A stretch of DNA of 31,411 bases from JBBSBR01 sp038251135 (lineage in GTDB: Bacteria; Patescibacteriota; Saccharimonadia; UBA4664), in NCBI GenBank assembly GCA_038251135.1, contig JBBSBR010000009.1:1-31411 (forward strand). Direction: 5' to 3'. The notes beneath the pieces are model-generated. The model had not been told where the DNA came from and ran no database searches. It saw nothing but the letters and a program-made list of their open reading frames with translations. Shown here in pieces: positions 1 to 7,210 of this stretch. Both the position numbers and the translations under genes were made by a program. Every line of letters starts with the position of its first letter. The first letter of the stretch is position 1.

Positions 1-79
1 CCGGCAAAGTAGGCAAACCTCCTGGGCCAAATATCTCCTTGATAGCCCGGAACTCATCGTTGAGCGCCGACAGAATCAA
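1..79 (-). CDS. putative partial protein running off the left edge
   Basis: An open frame of 26 codons starts with TTG at 79 on the minus strand and runs out of the window. An in-frame TAA lies two codons upstream, so TTG is the earliest possible start. The visible peptide contains ALNDEFRAIKEIFGPGG, which has ordinary protein composition, but I do not recognise it. The start codon lies in one arm of a perfect 10-bp hairpin (77-102), so initiation could be structure-dependent. It may also be a chance frame; confidence is low. Confidence 0.35.
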   Translation of the reverse strand, partial: MILSALNDEFRAIKEIFGPGGLPTLP

Positions 80-102
80 CTCTTACCCAGGCGTAAGAGT
101 TG
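77..102. promoter_or_regulatory. 10-bp perfect inverted repeat at the left intergenic edge
   Basis: CAACTCTTAC (77-86) and GTAAGAGTTG (93-102) are perfect complements around a 6-nt loop. There is no T-run on either side, so a classic terminator is unlikely. On the minus strand it would be a leader hairpin covering the putative TTG start at 79. It could equally be a transcript-end hairpin for an unseen gene. Confidence 0.4.
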
Positions 103-520
103 ACCCTCACTATATTTATCTGAGGTTCGGGTAGTCTCTGTCGTTGATCCGCTCAACGCTAAGCCCCGAGCTTCAGGAAGATATTTAATGCCCAGACCCA
201 CCGCGGGGCCCGATGGTCAGGGTCCCCAGGGGATGCCACTAATCCTGAAGGCATTGTTTGTATCCCCTGGGGACGCTAGCCCCCGAGAACCATGCCCGCA
301 TTGCCGTGGCCGCACACAGCAGCGGACGACCAGGTGCACTTCGAAAATAAGACCCTAGAAAGATAGCTCATATATTTCTACCTGCAATCAGCGGGAATTG
401 TGCGCCGCGGAATGTGGGCAACCATCAGACGAACGATAGCGATCTTGGCAACTATCGGTGATCGACAACATGTCGGGAAGCAAGCGAGTTGCGCCCCGCC
501 AGTTGAGTCGCAGATCACCC
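80..520. other. 440-bp intergenic region
   Basis: I see no convincing gene here. It holds the 77-102 hairpin at its left edge and the first copy of the GTCCCCAGGGGAT palindromic element (222-274). The rest, about 275-520, has no ORF with credible composition and no recognisable RNA. It lies downstream of the minus-strand OpgC-like gene that ends at 521. Confidence 0.5.
222..274. repeat. 53-bp palindromic element, copy 1
   Basis: The arms GTCCCCAGGGGAT (222-234) and ATCCCCTGGGGAC (262-274) are perfect 13-bp inverted repeats around a 27-bp centre. The whole element matches copy 3 (4718-4770) in the opposite orientation with 4 differences in 53 bp, so the centre is conserved too. There is no T-tract. 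It resembles a REP/MITE-like dispersed palindrome or a transcript-end hairpin. Confidence 0.8.
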
Positions 521-1660
521 CTAGCGCGGGATAATATTAAACATAAATTCCCGCCGCACGAGGTACCACACGACGGCGATGGCGGCCGTCGTGACGAGCG
601 TATTGACCACGAAGTTCTGCGGCAAGCCCAGAAACGGCACGGTAAACGCCACCAGTCCTTGCATGATATAGACGTAGAGCGAGTTGCGGCCGAGCGGAAT
701 GAGCAGCCAACCCAGCGCCGAATTGATTTGGTTTTGATATCGTCGCACCACCAGCGCAAAAGCCGTAAAGACCAGCAGGAAGATGAGCGGCCGCAGCAGG
801 CCGGTGCGGTTATCCTGGAACAGATCGCGGTAGATATCGTTGCCGTCGATGGTCTTCATGGTAGTGATCAGCAGGTTTTCCGATTCCTCAAACCAGATCG
901 GCAGCAGCGTAATCGCCCCGCTCACCAGCATCATCACGATGCCGGTCGCCACCGTGGCGCGCTCGGCCAAGCGCCGACGCGACGCCGGCTTGCTTGCCCA
1001 CCAAGCCCGGATATCCTCGAGGTGATAACCGATGACCGTCCCGACAAAGAAGTAGATTTGCCACCGCATGCCGGCCGGAGCGGGGAAATTGGCTACCAAG
1101 AACGGCAGAATCCAACCCGCCGCGCTGACCCCCACGACCCAGGCCCATTTGCCGCGCCGCAGCAGCCACAGTACGAACGGCGAAAGCAACAGGTAGATGA
1201 CGTAGTAGGGCAAAAAGTCGCTCCAACCGTAGACATAAGTGAGCGTGAGGGTATGCCAAATGGTCCCGAGGGCATCGGTGCTGGTGACCAGCCCGGTTTT
1301 GGAGCCCGTGACGCCATGGCTGGTCAGCCAGACGGCCAACACCGAGTAGAGCACGGTGAGGACGACACTGGCCAAGTAGAGCCTCCAGGCGCGGGCGTAC
1401 AGCTTGCGTACGACGACTTTCCTCCCCAGCCGCTCAATTTCACGGCCGCGCACCAGGCCGATCATGAGCCCGGAGATAAAGAAGAAAGCTTCGGCGGCCG
1501 TCACCCACAACCGACCCTGTCCCGTCAGAAACATGTAGAGCGAGGGGAAGAGGACGAGGTGGTCGACGATGATTACGAGCAGCGCAAAGCCGCGCAACAG
1601 ATCAAGCGTGAGGATGCGCCGCCGCGGACCCGGATTGTGGTGGGCGGGAATGGGATTCAA
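521..1660 (-). CDS. OpgC-like / acyltransferase-family integral membrane protein
   Basis: This is a 379-residue polytopic membrane protein that probably transfers acyl groups to an envelope glycan. The N-terminal segment around residues 17-36 has the family signature TLDLLRGFALLVIIVDHL, and about ten hydrophobic helices follow, as in OpgC and heparan-alpha-glucosaminide acetyltransferase-like proteins. The conserved Arg-Gly and Asp-His pairs of the first helix are present. The start is TTG at 1660. A TATAAT box on the minus strand (1670-1675) lies only 9 nt upstream, so the transcript is almost leaderless. A long plus-strand frame over the same DNA is an antisense shadow rich in charged residues. 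The acyl donor and acceptor cannot be told from the sequence. Confidence 0.85.
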   Translation of the reverse strand: MNPIPAHHNPGPRRRILTLDLLRGFALLVIIVDHLVLFPSLYMFLTGQGRLWVTAAEAFFFISGLMIGLVRGREIERLGRKVVVRKLYARAWRLYLASVVLTVLYSVLAVWLTSHGVTGSKTGLVTSTDALGTIWHTLTLTYVYGWSDFLPYYVIYLLLSPFVLWLLRRGKWAWVVGVSAAGWILPFLVANFPAPAGMRWQIYFFVGTVIGYHLEDIRAWWASKPASRRRLAERATVATGIVMMLVSGAITLLPIWFEESENLLITTMKTIDGNDIYRDLFQDNRTGLLRPLIFLLVFTAFALVVRRYQNQINSALGWLLIPLGRNSLYVYIMQGLVAFTVPFLGLPQNFVVNTLVTTAAIAVVWYLVRREFMFNIIPR

Positions 1661-1669
1661 TATATAACC

Positions 1670-1675
1670 ATTATA
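1670..1675 (-). promoter_or_regulatory. -10 box of the OpgC-like gene
   Basis: TATAAT on the minus strand lies 9 nt before the TTG start at 1660. Transcription would begin within a few bases of the start codon, so there is no room for a Shine-Dalgarno site. Confidence 0.55.
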
Positions 1676-1705
1676 GTACGAGAACCATGAGAGTCTGCTT
1701 AAGCG

Positions 1706-1734
1706 GTGACGCTTATCTCCCGCCCTGATATACT
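1706..1734 (+). promoter_or_regulatory. promoter of the alpha/beta hydrolase gene
   Basis: GTGACG (1706-1711) and TATACT (1729-1734) are separated by 17 bp. A TAAGGA ribosome-binding site (1741-1746) follows, 8 nt before the GTG start at 1755. Confidence 0.55.
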
Positions 1735-1754
1735 AGTGTATAAGGAATCGGTAG

Positions 1755-2810
1755 GTGAAGCTCAATAAACATACCCGTACGGCCGTTCAGATAGCCGCCC
1801 TCGCTCTGCTGGTGGGAGGCATCTTGGGGTACGGCCTACAGACCCTGACCGAACCGATCCGCGAAGTTACGGTCGTGGCGCCGGCTCCCACGCCTCGGGT
1901 CGTTACGGGGTCCAGCCTGGCTTATCCCATTACGATTCCCGCCGAGCGGGCCAGGAGTTATCCCGGGGGATACATATCGCCGGAGCAGGATTTGGGGATC
2001 CGGGACGGCTACAGTCTGAGCAAGGTGTCCTACCCGTCGGACGGTTACCGGATTTATGCCCTAGTGGCGACCCCCGCGAGCGCCCGCCCGGCAAACGGCT
2101 ACCCGGTCATAATTTTGGCGCACGGATATACCAACCCGACTGCCTACCGCACCGACGGTCCCGAGTACGCCGACTACATTGCCGCCTTTGCCAGTCACGG
2201 CTATGTGGTGATCAAACCTGATTACCGTGGCTACGCCCAATCGTGGGGAACGGCCCGCGGGGCGTACTTTAGCACCGACTATACGGCCGACGTTTTGAAC
2301 CTGGCCACCAGCCTCACCCGCTACCCGCCCGTGGACGCTTCCGAGATGGCGATCTGGGGCCACAGTATGGGCGGACACGTGGCGCTCGAAGCCGTTACGG
2401 TCGCCCCGAAGCGCTTCAAAGCCGCGGTGATTGCCTCGGCCAGCGTCGGGACCGTGGACGATATGTATTACAACTGGACTCCGCCGTCCGAGCGGGCCAA
2501 CTTCGATGCCCAAGCGGAGAAGAAGCGCGTGGCGGCGCTGTTTGGCGAGCCGCGCCAGAATCCGGCGTTCTGGGCTGAGCTCTCACCGCTGACCTACGGT
2601 ACCGATCTGCGGACGCCGCTACAGCTGCACCACGGTTTGGCCGACAGCGTTGTCCCGGCGCGCTTTTCGCAGGAGGCGGCCGACGCCTTGACAGCCAAGG
2701 GGGCCAATGCGACCCTTTATACCTACCCTAAGGCACCTCATGTCTTTAGCGGCGCCGATGAGCAGCTCTTGATTCAGCGCTCGTTGGCTTGGTTCGATCA
2801 GTACCTTTGA
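1755..2810 (+). CDS. membrane-anchored or secreted alpha/beta hydrolase (prolyl-oligopeptidase/DLH type)
   Basis: A 351-residue serine hydrolase. Residues 10-28 form an uncleaved signal anchor or signal peptide, so the catalytic domain lies outside the membrane. The nucleophile elbow GHSMGG places Ser204; likely triad partners are Asp297 (LADSVVP) and His329 (APHVFSG). The oxyanion region LAHGYTNP is at about 121-128. This fold covers esterases and acyl-peptidases; the substrate cannot be deduced. The GTG start is supported by TAAGGA 8 nt upstream. It is divergent from the OpgC-like gene and followed 13 bp later by palindromic element copy 2, which may end or protect its mRNA. Confidence 0.88.
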   Translation: MKLNKHTRTAVQIAALALLVGGILGYGLQTLTEPIREVTVVAPAPTPRVVTGSSLAYPITIPAERARSYPGGYISPEQDLGIRDGYSLSKVSYPSDGYRIYALVATPASARPANGYPVIILAHGYTNPTAYRTDGPEYADYIAAFASHGYVVIKPDYRGYAQSWGTARGAYFSTDYTADVLNLATSLTRYPPVDASEMAIWGHSMGGHVALEAVTVAPKRFKAAVIASASVGTVDDMYYNWTPPSERANFDAQAEKKRVAALFGEPRQNPAFWAELSPLTYGTDLRTPLQLHHGLADSVVPARFSQEAADALTAKGANATLYTYPKAPHVFSGADEQLLIQRSLAWFDQYL

Positions 2811-2823
2811 GCTCAATAGTAGG

Positions 2824-2868
2824 GTTCCCAGGGGATACGATCGGCAATTTATAGTATCCTTTGGGGAC
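2824..2868. repeat. palindromic element, copy 2 (45 bp, diverged)
   Basis: The left arm GTTCCCAGGGGATAC and right arm GTATCCTTTGGGGAC are imperfect inverted repeats of the same GTCCCC-type motif as copies 1 and 3, but the centre is shorter and unrelated. Some mismatches still pair as G-U in RNA. It lies 13 bp after the hydrolase stop codon and has no T-tract. Confidence 0.65.
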
Positions 2869-2936
2869 GTGGTTCCCGGTTATGTAATCCACTTGCAATA
2901 TGTCATAATCAGAGAGAAAGAATTAATACGCAATTT

Positions 2937-4709
2937 ATGGCTCTTGAGATCGACGAAATAGTTCCGGAAGACACCGAAACCCCTCCCGGGCGCCATCGCA
3001 TATGGAAAATTCTGGGTGGGTTACTGGTGGTTTTTGGGCTGCTGGTAGCCAGCTTTGAGCTGGTTTACGCGACCCGTATCTATCCCGGCGTCAGCGTGGA
3101 CGGCGTGTACGTGGGAGGTATGAGCAAGGCGGATGCCATCACGCGGATCAACGAGAAGATTCAAGACTTCTCGGGTCATTCCCTGGCCGTCACCTACGGT
3201 TCGACCATCCTGCGCATTCCGGTTAACGACTTGAACGTTACCTACAGCGTCGCGCAAAGCATCGACACGGCCTACGCTTTCGGGCGCAGAGGCAGCTGGA
3301 CGACCATTATTCATGCACATGCGCGCTCATTGGCCGGCCGGTCGACCAATTTCTCGAATTTAGCCTATGCCGACAGTCGTTTGTGGCCGTATCTCGCCCA
3401 GGTCGACGACGACGTCAACAAGCCGGTTGCCAACGCCAGTCTGGCCGTTGCCGACAATCAGGCGGACGTAGTGCCGGCCACGAATGGCGTCCGGCTGGAT
3501 ATCGGGCGCCTGACGCAGGGCATTGAAGCCCGTTTGGCCGACACCGACATCGCCCCCGTAGCCGCCCCTACCTACGACCTGGCACCGGCCGTCTCCACCG
3601 GCCTCTTAGCAGCCGCCACCGCCACCGCCGATACGTATCTGTCGGGGCCGGTAACGCTAACTTACAGCGACATTACCAAGACGATCGAACCGTCGGTCAT
3701 GGTGGGTTGGCTCAAAGTGGCATCGGGCATGCCGGCCGACGTTATGACGACCCATAACGTGGCTGATTTTTATCCGTCCGTACCTCAGGCTACAATTACG
3801 CTCGATCAATCTGCCGTTGCGGCCTATGTGACCGAGCTGGCGACCCACATCGACCAGACCGGCCAGAACGCCGCCCTGAACATCGTCGGCGGGCAGGCTA
3901 CCGTTTTCCAGCCTAGCCGAGACGGCATAACGCTCGATCAGGCCGGAGCGGTCAAGTCGATCATCGATGCGGCCAGCAAGACCGATGCCGGCCGTACGGT
4001 AGCGCTGACGGTTAACGTCAAGAAGGCGGATGTGAACGAGGCGAATCTGAACGACCTCGGCATCAACGAATTAATCTCCGAAGGCGTTACTTACTTCCCC
4101 GGTTCACCGTGGGACCGTCTCACCAATGTTAAAGTCGGGGCGAGCAAGTTCAACGGCATCCTCCTCAAGCCCGACCAGGTCTTTTCGTTTGGTGAAATTT
4201 TGGGAGCCGTCGGACCGGAGCAGGGTTACGTGCCCGGGTTGGTTATCATCGGCAACCACGAGGAGAAACAGTACGGCGGGGGACTGTGCCAAGTGAGTTC
4301 GACCGCTTTCCGAGCGGCTCTCAACGCCGGGCTGCCGATCGTCCAGCGGACCAATCACTCGTTTGCGATCTCCTACTATACGGCGCCCTTCGGCGTACCG
4401 GGAGTTGACGCGACCATTTACTACCCTCAGGTCGACTTTAAATTCAAAAACGATACCGGCCACTACATCCTGATCCAGACGATCATGCAGGGTACGACCT
4501 TGAAATTCGACTTCTACGGCACCAAGACCAAGACCGGCGTGATCCGCGGTCCTCAATTCGTAACCGGATCATCCGACGTTACCAAGCCCTCGCACACCGT
4601 TTTTTGGCGCGACGTGCTCGATCTGACCGGCAAAGTGATCAAAACCGACCAGTTCGATACCTACTACCAGAGCAGCCTCGACTATCCGATTACGCCACAG
4701 TATAACTAA
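2937..4709 (+). CDS. VanW family protein with peptidoglycan-binding-like domains
   Basis: A 590-residue cell-envelope protein. A short cytoplasmic tail is followed by one transmembrane segment (about residues 24-45), so most of the chain is extracytoplasmic. Residues 50-370 contain two copies of an alpha/beta region like the PG_binding_4 modules that precede VanW domains. The VanW domain lies at about 385-500, with the characteristic FSFGEILG, YGGGLCQVSSTAFRAAL and RTNHSFAISYY motifs. The molecular function of VanW is unclear; it is linked to cell-wall and glycopeptide-resistance loci. The start ATG follows a weak GAGAGAAAG stretch. Palindromic element copy 3 begins 9 bp after the stop. Confidence 0.92.
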   Translation: MALEIDEIVPEDTETPPGRHRIWKILGGLLVVFGLLVASFELVYATRIYPGVSVDGVYVGGMSKADAITRINEKIQDFSGHSLAVTYGSTILRIPVNDLNVTYSVAQSIDTAYAFGRRGSWTTIIHAHARSLAGRSTNFSNLAYADSRLWPYLAQVDDDVNKPVANASLAVADNQADVVPATNGVRLDIGRLTQGIEARLADTDIAPVAAPTYDLAPAVSTGLLAAATATADTYLSGPVTLTYSDITKTIEPSVMVGWLKVASGMPADVMTTHNVADFYPSVPQATITLDQSAVAAYVTELATHIDQTGQNAALNIVGGQATVFQPSRDGITLDQAGAVKSIIDAASKTDAGRTVALTVNVKKADVNEANLNDLGINELISEGVTYFPGSPWDRLTNVKVGASKFNGILLKPDQVFSFGEILGAVGPEQGYVPGLVIIGNHEEKQYGGGLCQVSSTAFRAALNAGLPIVQRTNHSFAISYYTAPFGVPGVDATIYYPQVDFKFKNDTGHYILIQTIMQGTTLKFDFYGTKTKTGVIRGPQFVTGSSDVTKPSHTVFWRDVLDLTGKVIKTDQFDTYYQSSLDYPITPQYN

Positions 4710-4717
4710 GTCCTTGA

Positions 4718-4770
4718 GTCCCCAGGGGATGCAAACAACGCCTTAAGGATTTGTGGCATCCCCTGGGGAC
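4718..4770. repeat. 53-bp palindromic element, copy 3 (inverted relative to copy 1)
   Basis: Perfect 13-bp arms lie at 4718-4730 and 4758-4770. Its reverse complement matches copy 1 except at four central positions. It lies between the vanW stop and the lexA promoter region, with its right end only 12 bp from the lexA inverted repeat. Confidence 0.8.
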
Positions 4771-4781
4771 CCTGGAATCTG

Positions 4782-4824
4782 CCGAACAAAAACCGTTGAC
4801 ACTACGGACTTTGTTCGGTATTAT
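4782..4824 (+). promoter_or_regulatory. lexA promoter with flanking operator-like inverted repeat
   Basis: TTGACA (4796-4801) and TATTAT (4819-4824) are spaced by 17 bp, a near-consensus promoter. A perfect 9-bp inverted repeat, CCGAACAAA (4782-4790) and TTTGTTCGG (4810-4818), brackets the -35 box and abuts the -10 box. The half-sites contain GAAC/GTTC, as in Gram-positive SOS boxes, but are farther apart. Autorepression by LexA is the obvious inference. Confidence 0.75.
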
Positions 4825-4854
4825 GAATAGTAATTAATGCCGGAGGGTTTCGAC

Positions 4855-5472
4855 ATGGCAGAACCATTAACCAAGCGTCAGCGTGAAGTGCTCGATTATG
4901 TAACTCAGTTCATTGAATTGCACGGGTACGCCCCGAGCTACCGCGAGATCGCCTCGTACTTTAAGTACGGGTCGGTCGCGACCGTGGCCGAGCACATCGA
5001 GTCGCTCGTCTCCAAGGGCATGCTCCAGAAGAACGACAATGAAGCGCGCTCGATCCAGCTCGTTCCGGAAGACATGGACATCTCCCACACGGTCGGCCTG
5101 CCGATCCTGGGTCTGGTGGCGGCCGGATCACCGATCGAAACGCTCGGAGCCCACCCCGAAACGCTCGAAGTGCCGCCGTTTATGGTCGGTCGCCGGAACT
5201 CCTACGTGTTGCAGGTCAAAGGAGATTCCATGATCGACGAGGGCATCAACTCAGGCGATTACGTCGTGGTTCAGGAAAAGGAAGTCCCATCCAATGGCGA
5301 GATGGTTATCGCTCTGATCAACGGCGGCGAAGCGACGCTTAAGCGTTACTACAAAGAGAAGGGCCACATCCGTCTGCAGCCCTCCAACGTATCGATGGAG
5401 CCGATCATCATCGAGGCCGGTACGCCCATCGTAATTCAGGGCATCGTCATCGGACTGATCCGAAAATACTAG
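4855..5472 (+). CDS. lexA: LexA repressor, SOS regulator
   Basis: A 205-residue transcriptional repressor that undergoes RecA-stimulated self-cleavage. The winged-helix DNA-binding domain is at about 1-65 (TKRQREVLDYVTQFI, with a recognition helix near SYREIASYF), and the S24 peptidase domain is at about 80-205. The Ala90-Gly91 cleavage bond (VAAGSPI), nucleophile Ser125 (GDSMID) and general base Lys163 (ATLKRYY) are all present, so it should be cleavable. I chose ATG 4855 because GGAGGG lies 7 nt upstream; the in-frame ATG at 4837 has no ribosome-binding site. The promoter carries an inverted repeat suited to autoregulation. Confidence 0.95.
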   Translation: MAEPLTKRQREVLDYVTQFIELHGYAPSYREIASYFKYGSVATVAEHIESLVSKGMLQKNDNEARSIQLVPEDMDISHTVGLPILGLVAAGSPIETLGAHPETLEVPPFMVGRRNSYVLQVKGDSMIDEGINSGDYVVVQEKEVPSNGEMVIALINGGEATLKRYYKEKGHIRLQPSNVSMEPIIIEAGTPIVIQGIVIGLIRKY

Positions 5473-5491
5473 CCGATTCAGAGTACGCATC

Positions 5492-5692
5492 ATGGCTAAT
5501 ACAAACCAATTACAGTTCAACTGTCAGCTCTACGTGACCGCGCGCGGAAATCTGAGCACCATGCTTCCAACGGAGTCGGGACCTAAGCGCGTCATTACGT
5601 TTGCGCCGGTCGAGTTCGATGATCTCATCGAGCCCGGCTTCCGCCGGCTGCTGGCTGCCTTCGATTCATTGCCGAGTTTAATTACGATTTAG
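5492..5692 (+). CDS. small hypothetical protein downstream of lexA
   Basis: A 66-residue soluble protein that I do not recognise. The frame starts with ATG 19 nt after the lexA stop, so it is probably co-transcribed with lexA. The composition is normal: an N-terminal polar segment, then VITFAPVEFDDLIEPGFRRLL, with no membrane segment. Its last 11 bp overlap the 3' end of the convergent gene at 5682-6128. It may be an SOS-linked accessory, but only position supports that. Confidence 0.55.
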   Translation: MANTNQLQFNCQLYVTARGNLSTMLPTESGPKRVITFAPVEFDDLIEPGFRRLLAAFDSLPSLITI

Positions 5693-6128
5693 GCGTTACG
5701 ACTTTTGCCTTTTCGTCCCGGCGGGTGGCTTTGATATCCAGGAGGACGGCTTTTTCGAGCAACGCTTCCTCGTTAACGGGGGCCTTGGAGAGGCCGATTA
5801 TAAACATGCCGACCGGTGCGCCTAACGTGAGCCAAGTGAGCGAAAATAGTGGTCCTTTGTTGAAGATACGTCCCAGGCGTATGGCGACCGAACCCGCGTA
5901 GACTGCTCCTACGTACGGTGGCAACGATAAGGCGAACCAGCTCTTTGGTGCGTTGATCGCGACCACCTGGGCGTAGTAGTTGAGAATTGGCACGAAGGCG
6001 TGCCAGGTCAGCTTCTTTAGTCGCCGCAGCACGAGGATAAGGCCGATCATATAGACTATGTAGAGCACGACCATCGTTACGGCAAAGGCAATGCCTATAT
6101 TGACTAGTGCGTTGGTGATAGTCTCCAT
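5682..6128 (-). CDS. small integral membrane protein, DUF5684-like
   Basis: A 148-residue protein with about three to four hydrophobic helices. An N-terminal helix (about 10-33) is followed by RRLKKLTWHAFVPILNYYAQV, which resembles the basic loop and 'P-x-x-N-Y/I-Y' core of DUF5684-type membrane proteins. The C-terminal 35 residues are cytoplasmic and charged. The function is unknown. On the minus strand TATACT (6135-6140) lies exactly 6 nt before the ATG, giving a leaderless start. It converges on the small gene after lexA, with an 11-bp overlap. Confidence 0.7.
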   Translation of the reverse strand: METITNALVNIGIAFAVTMVVLYIVYMIGLILVLRRLKKLTWHAFVPILNYYAQVVAINAPKSWFALSLPPYVGAVYAGSVAIRLGRIFNKGPLFSLTWLTLGAPVGMFIIGLSKAPVNEEALLEKAVLLDIKATRRDEKAKVVTPKS

Positions 6129-6134
6129 ACCGAA

Positions 6135-6140
6135 AGTATA
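6135..6140 (-). promoter_or_regulatory. leaderless -10 box
   Basis: TATACT on the minus strand is followed by 6 nt and then the ATG at 6128. This is the same -10 to start spacing seen at several other genes in the window. Confidence 0.6.
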
Positions 6141-6244
6141 CTCCTGTCTTAATACCTAAAATAACTTGGTGCGAATATTTAGCTCCGCTCGATTGACCTC
6201 GCACCGCCAGATAGCTATAATCGGCAGGTACCACCCGCGAATGT

Positions 6245-6319
6245 TCCGGAGTAGCTCAGTGGTAGAGCAGTTCGCTGTTAACGAATTGGCCGTCGGTTCG
6301 AGCCCGACCTCCGGAGCCA
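6245..6319 (+). tRNA. tRNA-Asn (anticodon GTT)
   Basis: A full cloverleaf is visible: acceptor TCCGGAG/CTCCGGA, D arm GCTC/GAGC, anticodon stem GTTCG/CGAAT around the loop CTGTTAA (GTT at 6277-6279), T stem GTCGG/CCGAC around TTCGAGC, discriminator G and encoded CCA (6317-6319). Its last 17 bases are repeated at 6478-6494 and, with one change, at 11269-11285, marking it as the anchor of the cassette array that follows. Confidence 0.97.
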
Positions 6320-6358
6320 GAGAAAAGGACCCCCAAGAGGGGTCTTTTTCTCTGGCTC
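6314..6358 (+). terminator. tRNA-Asn terminator fused to the tRNA 3' end
   Basis: A near-continuous inverted repeat of about 20 bp starts inside the tRNA end (GAGCCA) and closes with TGGCTC at 6353-6358. The inner GACCCC/GGGGTC stem is followed by TTTTT. Because the tRNA 3' end is one arm, the terminator contains an inverted copy of the site core GAGCCA. Confidence 0.8.
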
Positions 6359-6360
6359 AT

Positions 6361-6494
6361 GAAGCTGGTTTTGCAACCGACGACACGCACATAGTGCGTA
6401 GTCGGAGGTTCGGCGGGGTGAAGCCACGCGCACAAGCTCGCTTGGAGCATGGCTGAACGGAGGTGGCGAAGCCACAACCCGACCTCCGGAGCCA
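6361..6494. repeat. arm A ending in a duplicated tRNA-Asn 3' end
   Basis: A 134-bp noncoding stretch ends in CCCGACCTCCGGAGCCA (6478-6494), identical to the last 17 bases of tRNA-Asn. The preceding part shares ordered blocks with 11190-11285: GGTTCG, CGCGCACA (6427-6434), a small hairpin and GAGCATG. It also has GTGGC/GCCAC just before the core. This is the expected look of an attachment site left by integration into the tRNA gene. The A-like arm plus core delimits the left edge of the array. Confidence 0.65.
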
Positions 6495-6508
6495 TAGAAC
6501 TTATGCTT

Positions 6509-6534
6509 AAAAGAGCCTTCTTAGGCTCTTTTTT
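6509..6534 (+). terminator. intrinsic terminator after arm A
   Basis: AAAAGAGCC and GGCTCTTTTTT form a stem with a 6-nt loop and a T-run. Just upstream is GAACTTATGCTTAAA, a segment repeated before the terminators at 7172, 8807 and 9848. Confidence 0.8.
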
Positions 6535-6549
6535 GTTATCATTTAGTTT

Positions 6550-7125
6550 ATGAAGACTTTGTTCCTAATTGCGGCGTCAATTATAACGGTCGCATCGGTC
6601 GTACCCTACGCTCGGGATATACTGAAAGGAACGACTAAGCCGAATATTGTTTCGTGGATTACTTGGACTCTACTTACATTAGTTGCAACTATCGCCGAGA
6701 TTGCCGCTCACGAATATACAACTGCTATATTTACTTCTTCAGCAGTTGTTGAAACAAGCATTATCGTAGTGCTCGGGCTTAAATATGGATATGTAAAATA
6801 CACTTCGTTTGATTGGGCTTGTCAGATAGGGGCATTATCGGGATTTTTCTTCTGGTGGTACTTTAATAGTCCAGCCGTTGCAGTTATCGCTGCGGTGACC
6901 ATAGATTTCATTGGCGCCCTACCAACCGTAGTGCACTCCTGGACGCGACCTGACGAGGAGACGTGGCCGACTTACGCATTGGCTGGATTAGGTGGCTTAT
7001 TGGCAATCTTTGCCTTAACGTCTTACAACTGGACGAGCCTGACATACGCCGTTTATATAGTGGGCATAAACATATTGATTGCTGGCATTCTGATCACCCG
7101 TAAGGCTAAGACGGTTGCAACATAA
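6550..7125 (+). CDS. PQ-loop/SWEET-like membrane protein, cassette 1
   Basis: A 191-residue integral membrane protein with about six to seven helices. The first part contains PYARDILKGTTKPNIVSW, which has the P-x-x-x-D-I-x-K-G-x-T-K-P pattern of PQ-loop repeat proteins, and IGALPTVVHSWTRPDEETW in the second half looks like the matching repeat. Such proteins transport small solutes or act as receptors; the substrate is unknown. The start ATG lies 7 nt after a TGTTATCAT extended -10, so it is almost leaderless. The gene fills cassette 1, and its TAA is directly followed by TAGTTC of the recombination-like site. Confidence 0.75.
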   Translation: MKTLFLIAASIITVASVVPYARDILKGTTKPNIVSWITWTLLTLVATIAEIAAHEYTTAIFTSSAVVETSIIVVLGLKYGYVKYTSFDWACQIGALSGFFFWWYFNSPAVAVIAAVTIDFIGALPTVVHSWTRPDEETWPTYALAGLGGLLAIFALTSYNWTSLTYAVYIVGINILIAGILITRKAKTVAT

Positions 7126-7127
7126 TA

Positions 7128-7156
7128 GTTCTAATGTCCCATACCACTCGGAGCCA
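7128..7156 (+). repeat. 29-bp cassette junction site 1
   Basis: The site begins with GTTCTAATG immediately after the upstream stop codon and ends with ACTCGGAGCCA, a partial tRNA-Asn 3' end. It continues into AAGAACTTATGCTT and a terminator. The distance from GTT to the final A of CCA is 29 nt, the same as in four other sites. Confidence 0.65.
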
Positions 7157-7171
7157 AAGAACTTATGCTTC

Positions 7172-7196
7172 AAAGAGCCTTTCGAGGCTCTTTTTT
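7172..7196 (+). terminator. intrinsic terminator, cassette junction 1
   Basis: GAGCC, TTTCGA and GGCTC are followed by TTTTTT. It is nearly identical to the terminator at 6509, with small changes in the loop. Confidence 0.85.
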
Positions 7197-7210
7197 GGTA
7201 AGATGCCCGT

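Noticed and set aside
458..1690. A 410-codon plus-strand open frame
   Set aside because: It lies antisense to the OpgC-like gene, is dominated by His, Gln, Arg and Asp, and has no family motif. The minus-strand frame has clear transmembrane helices and a family signature.
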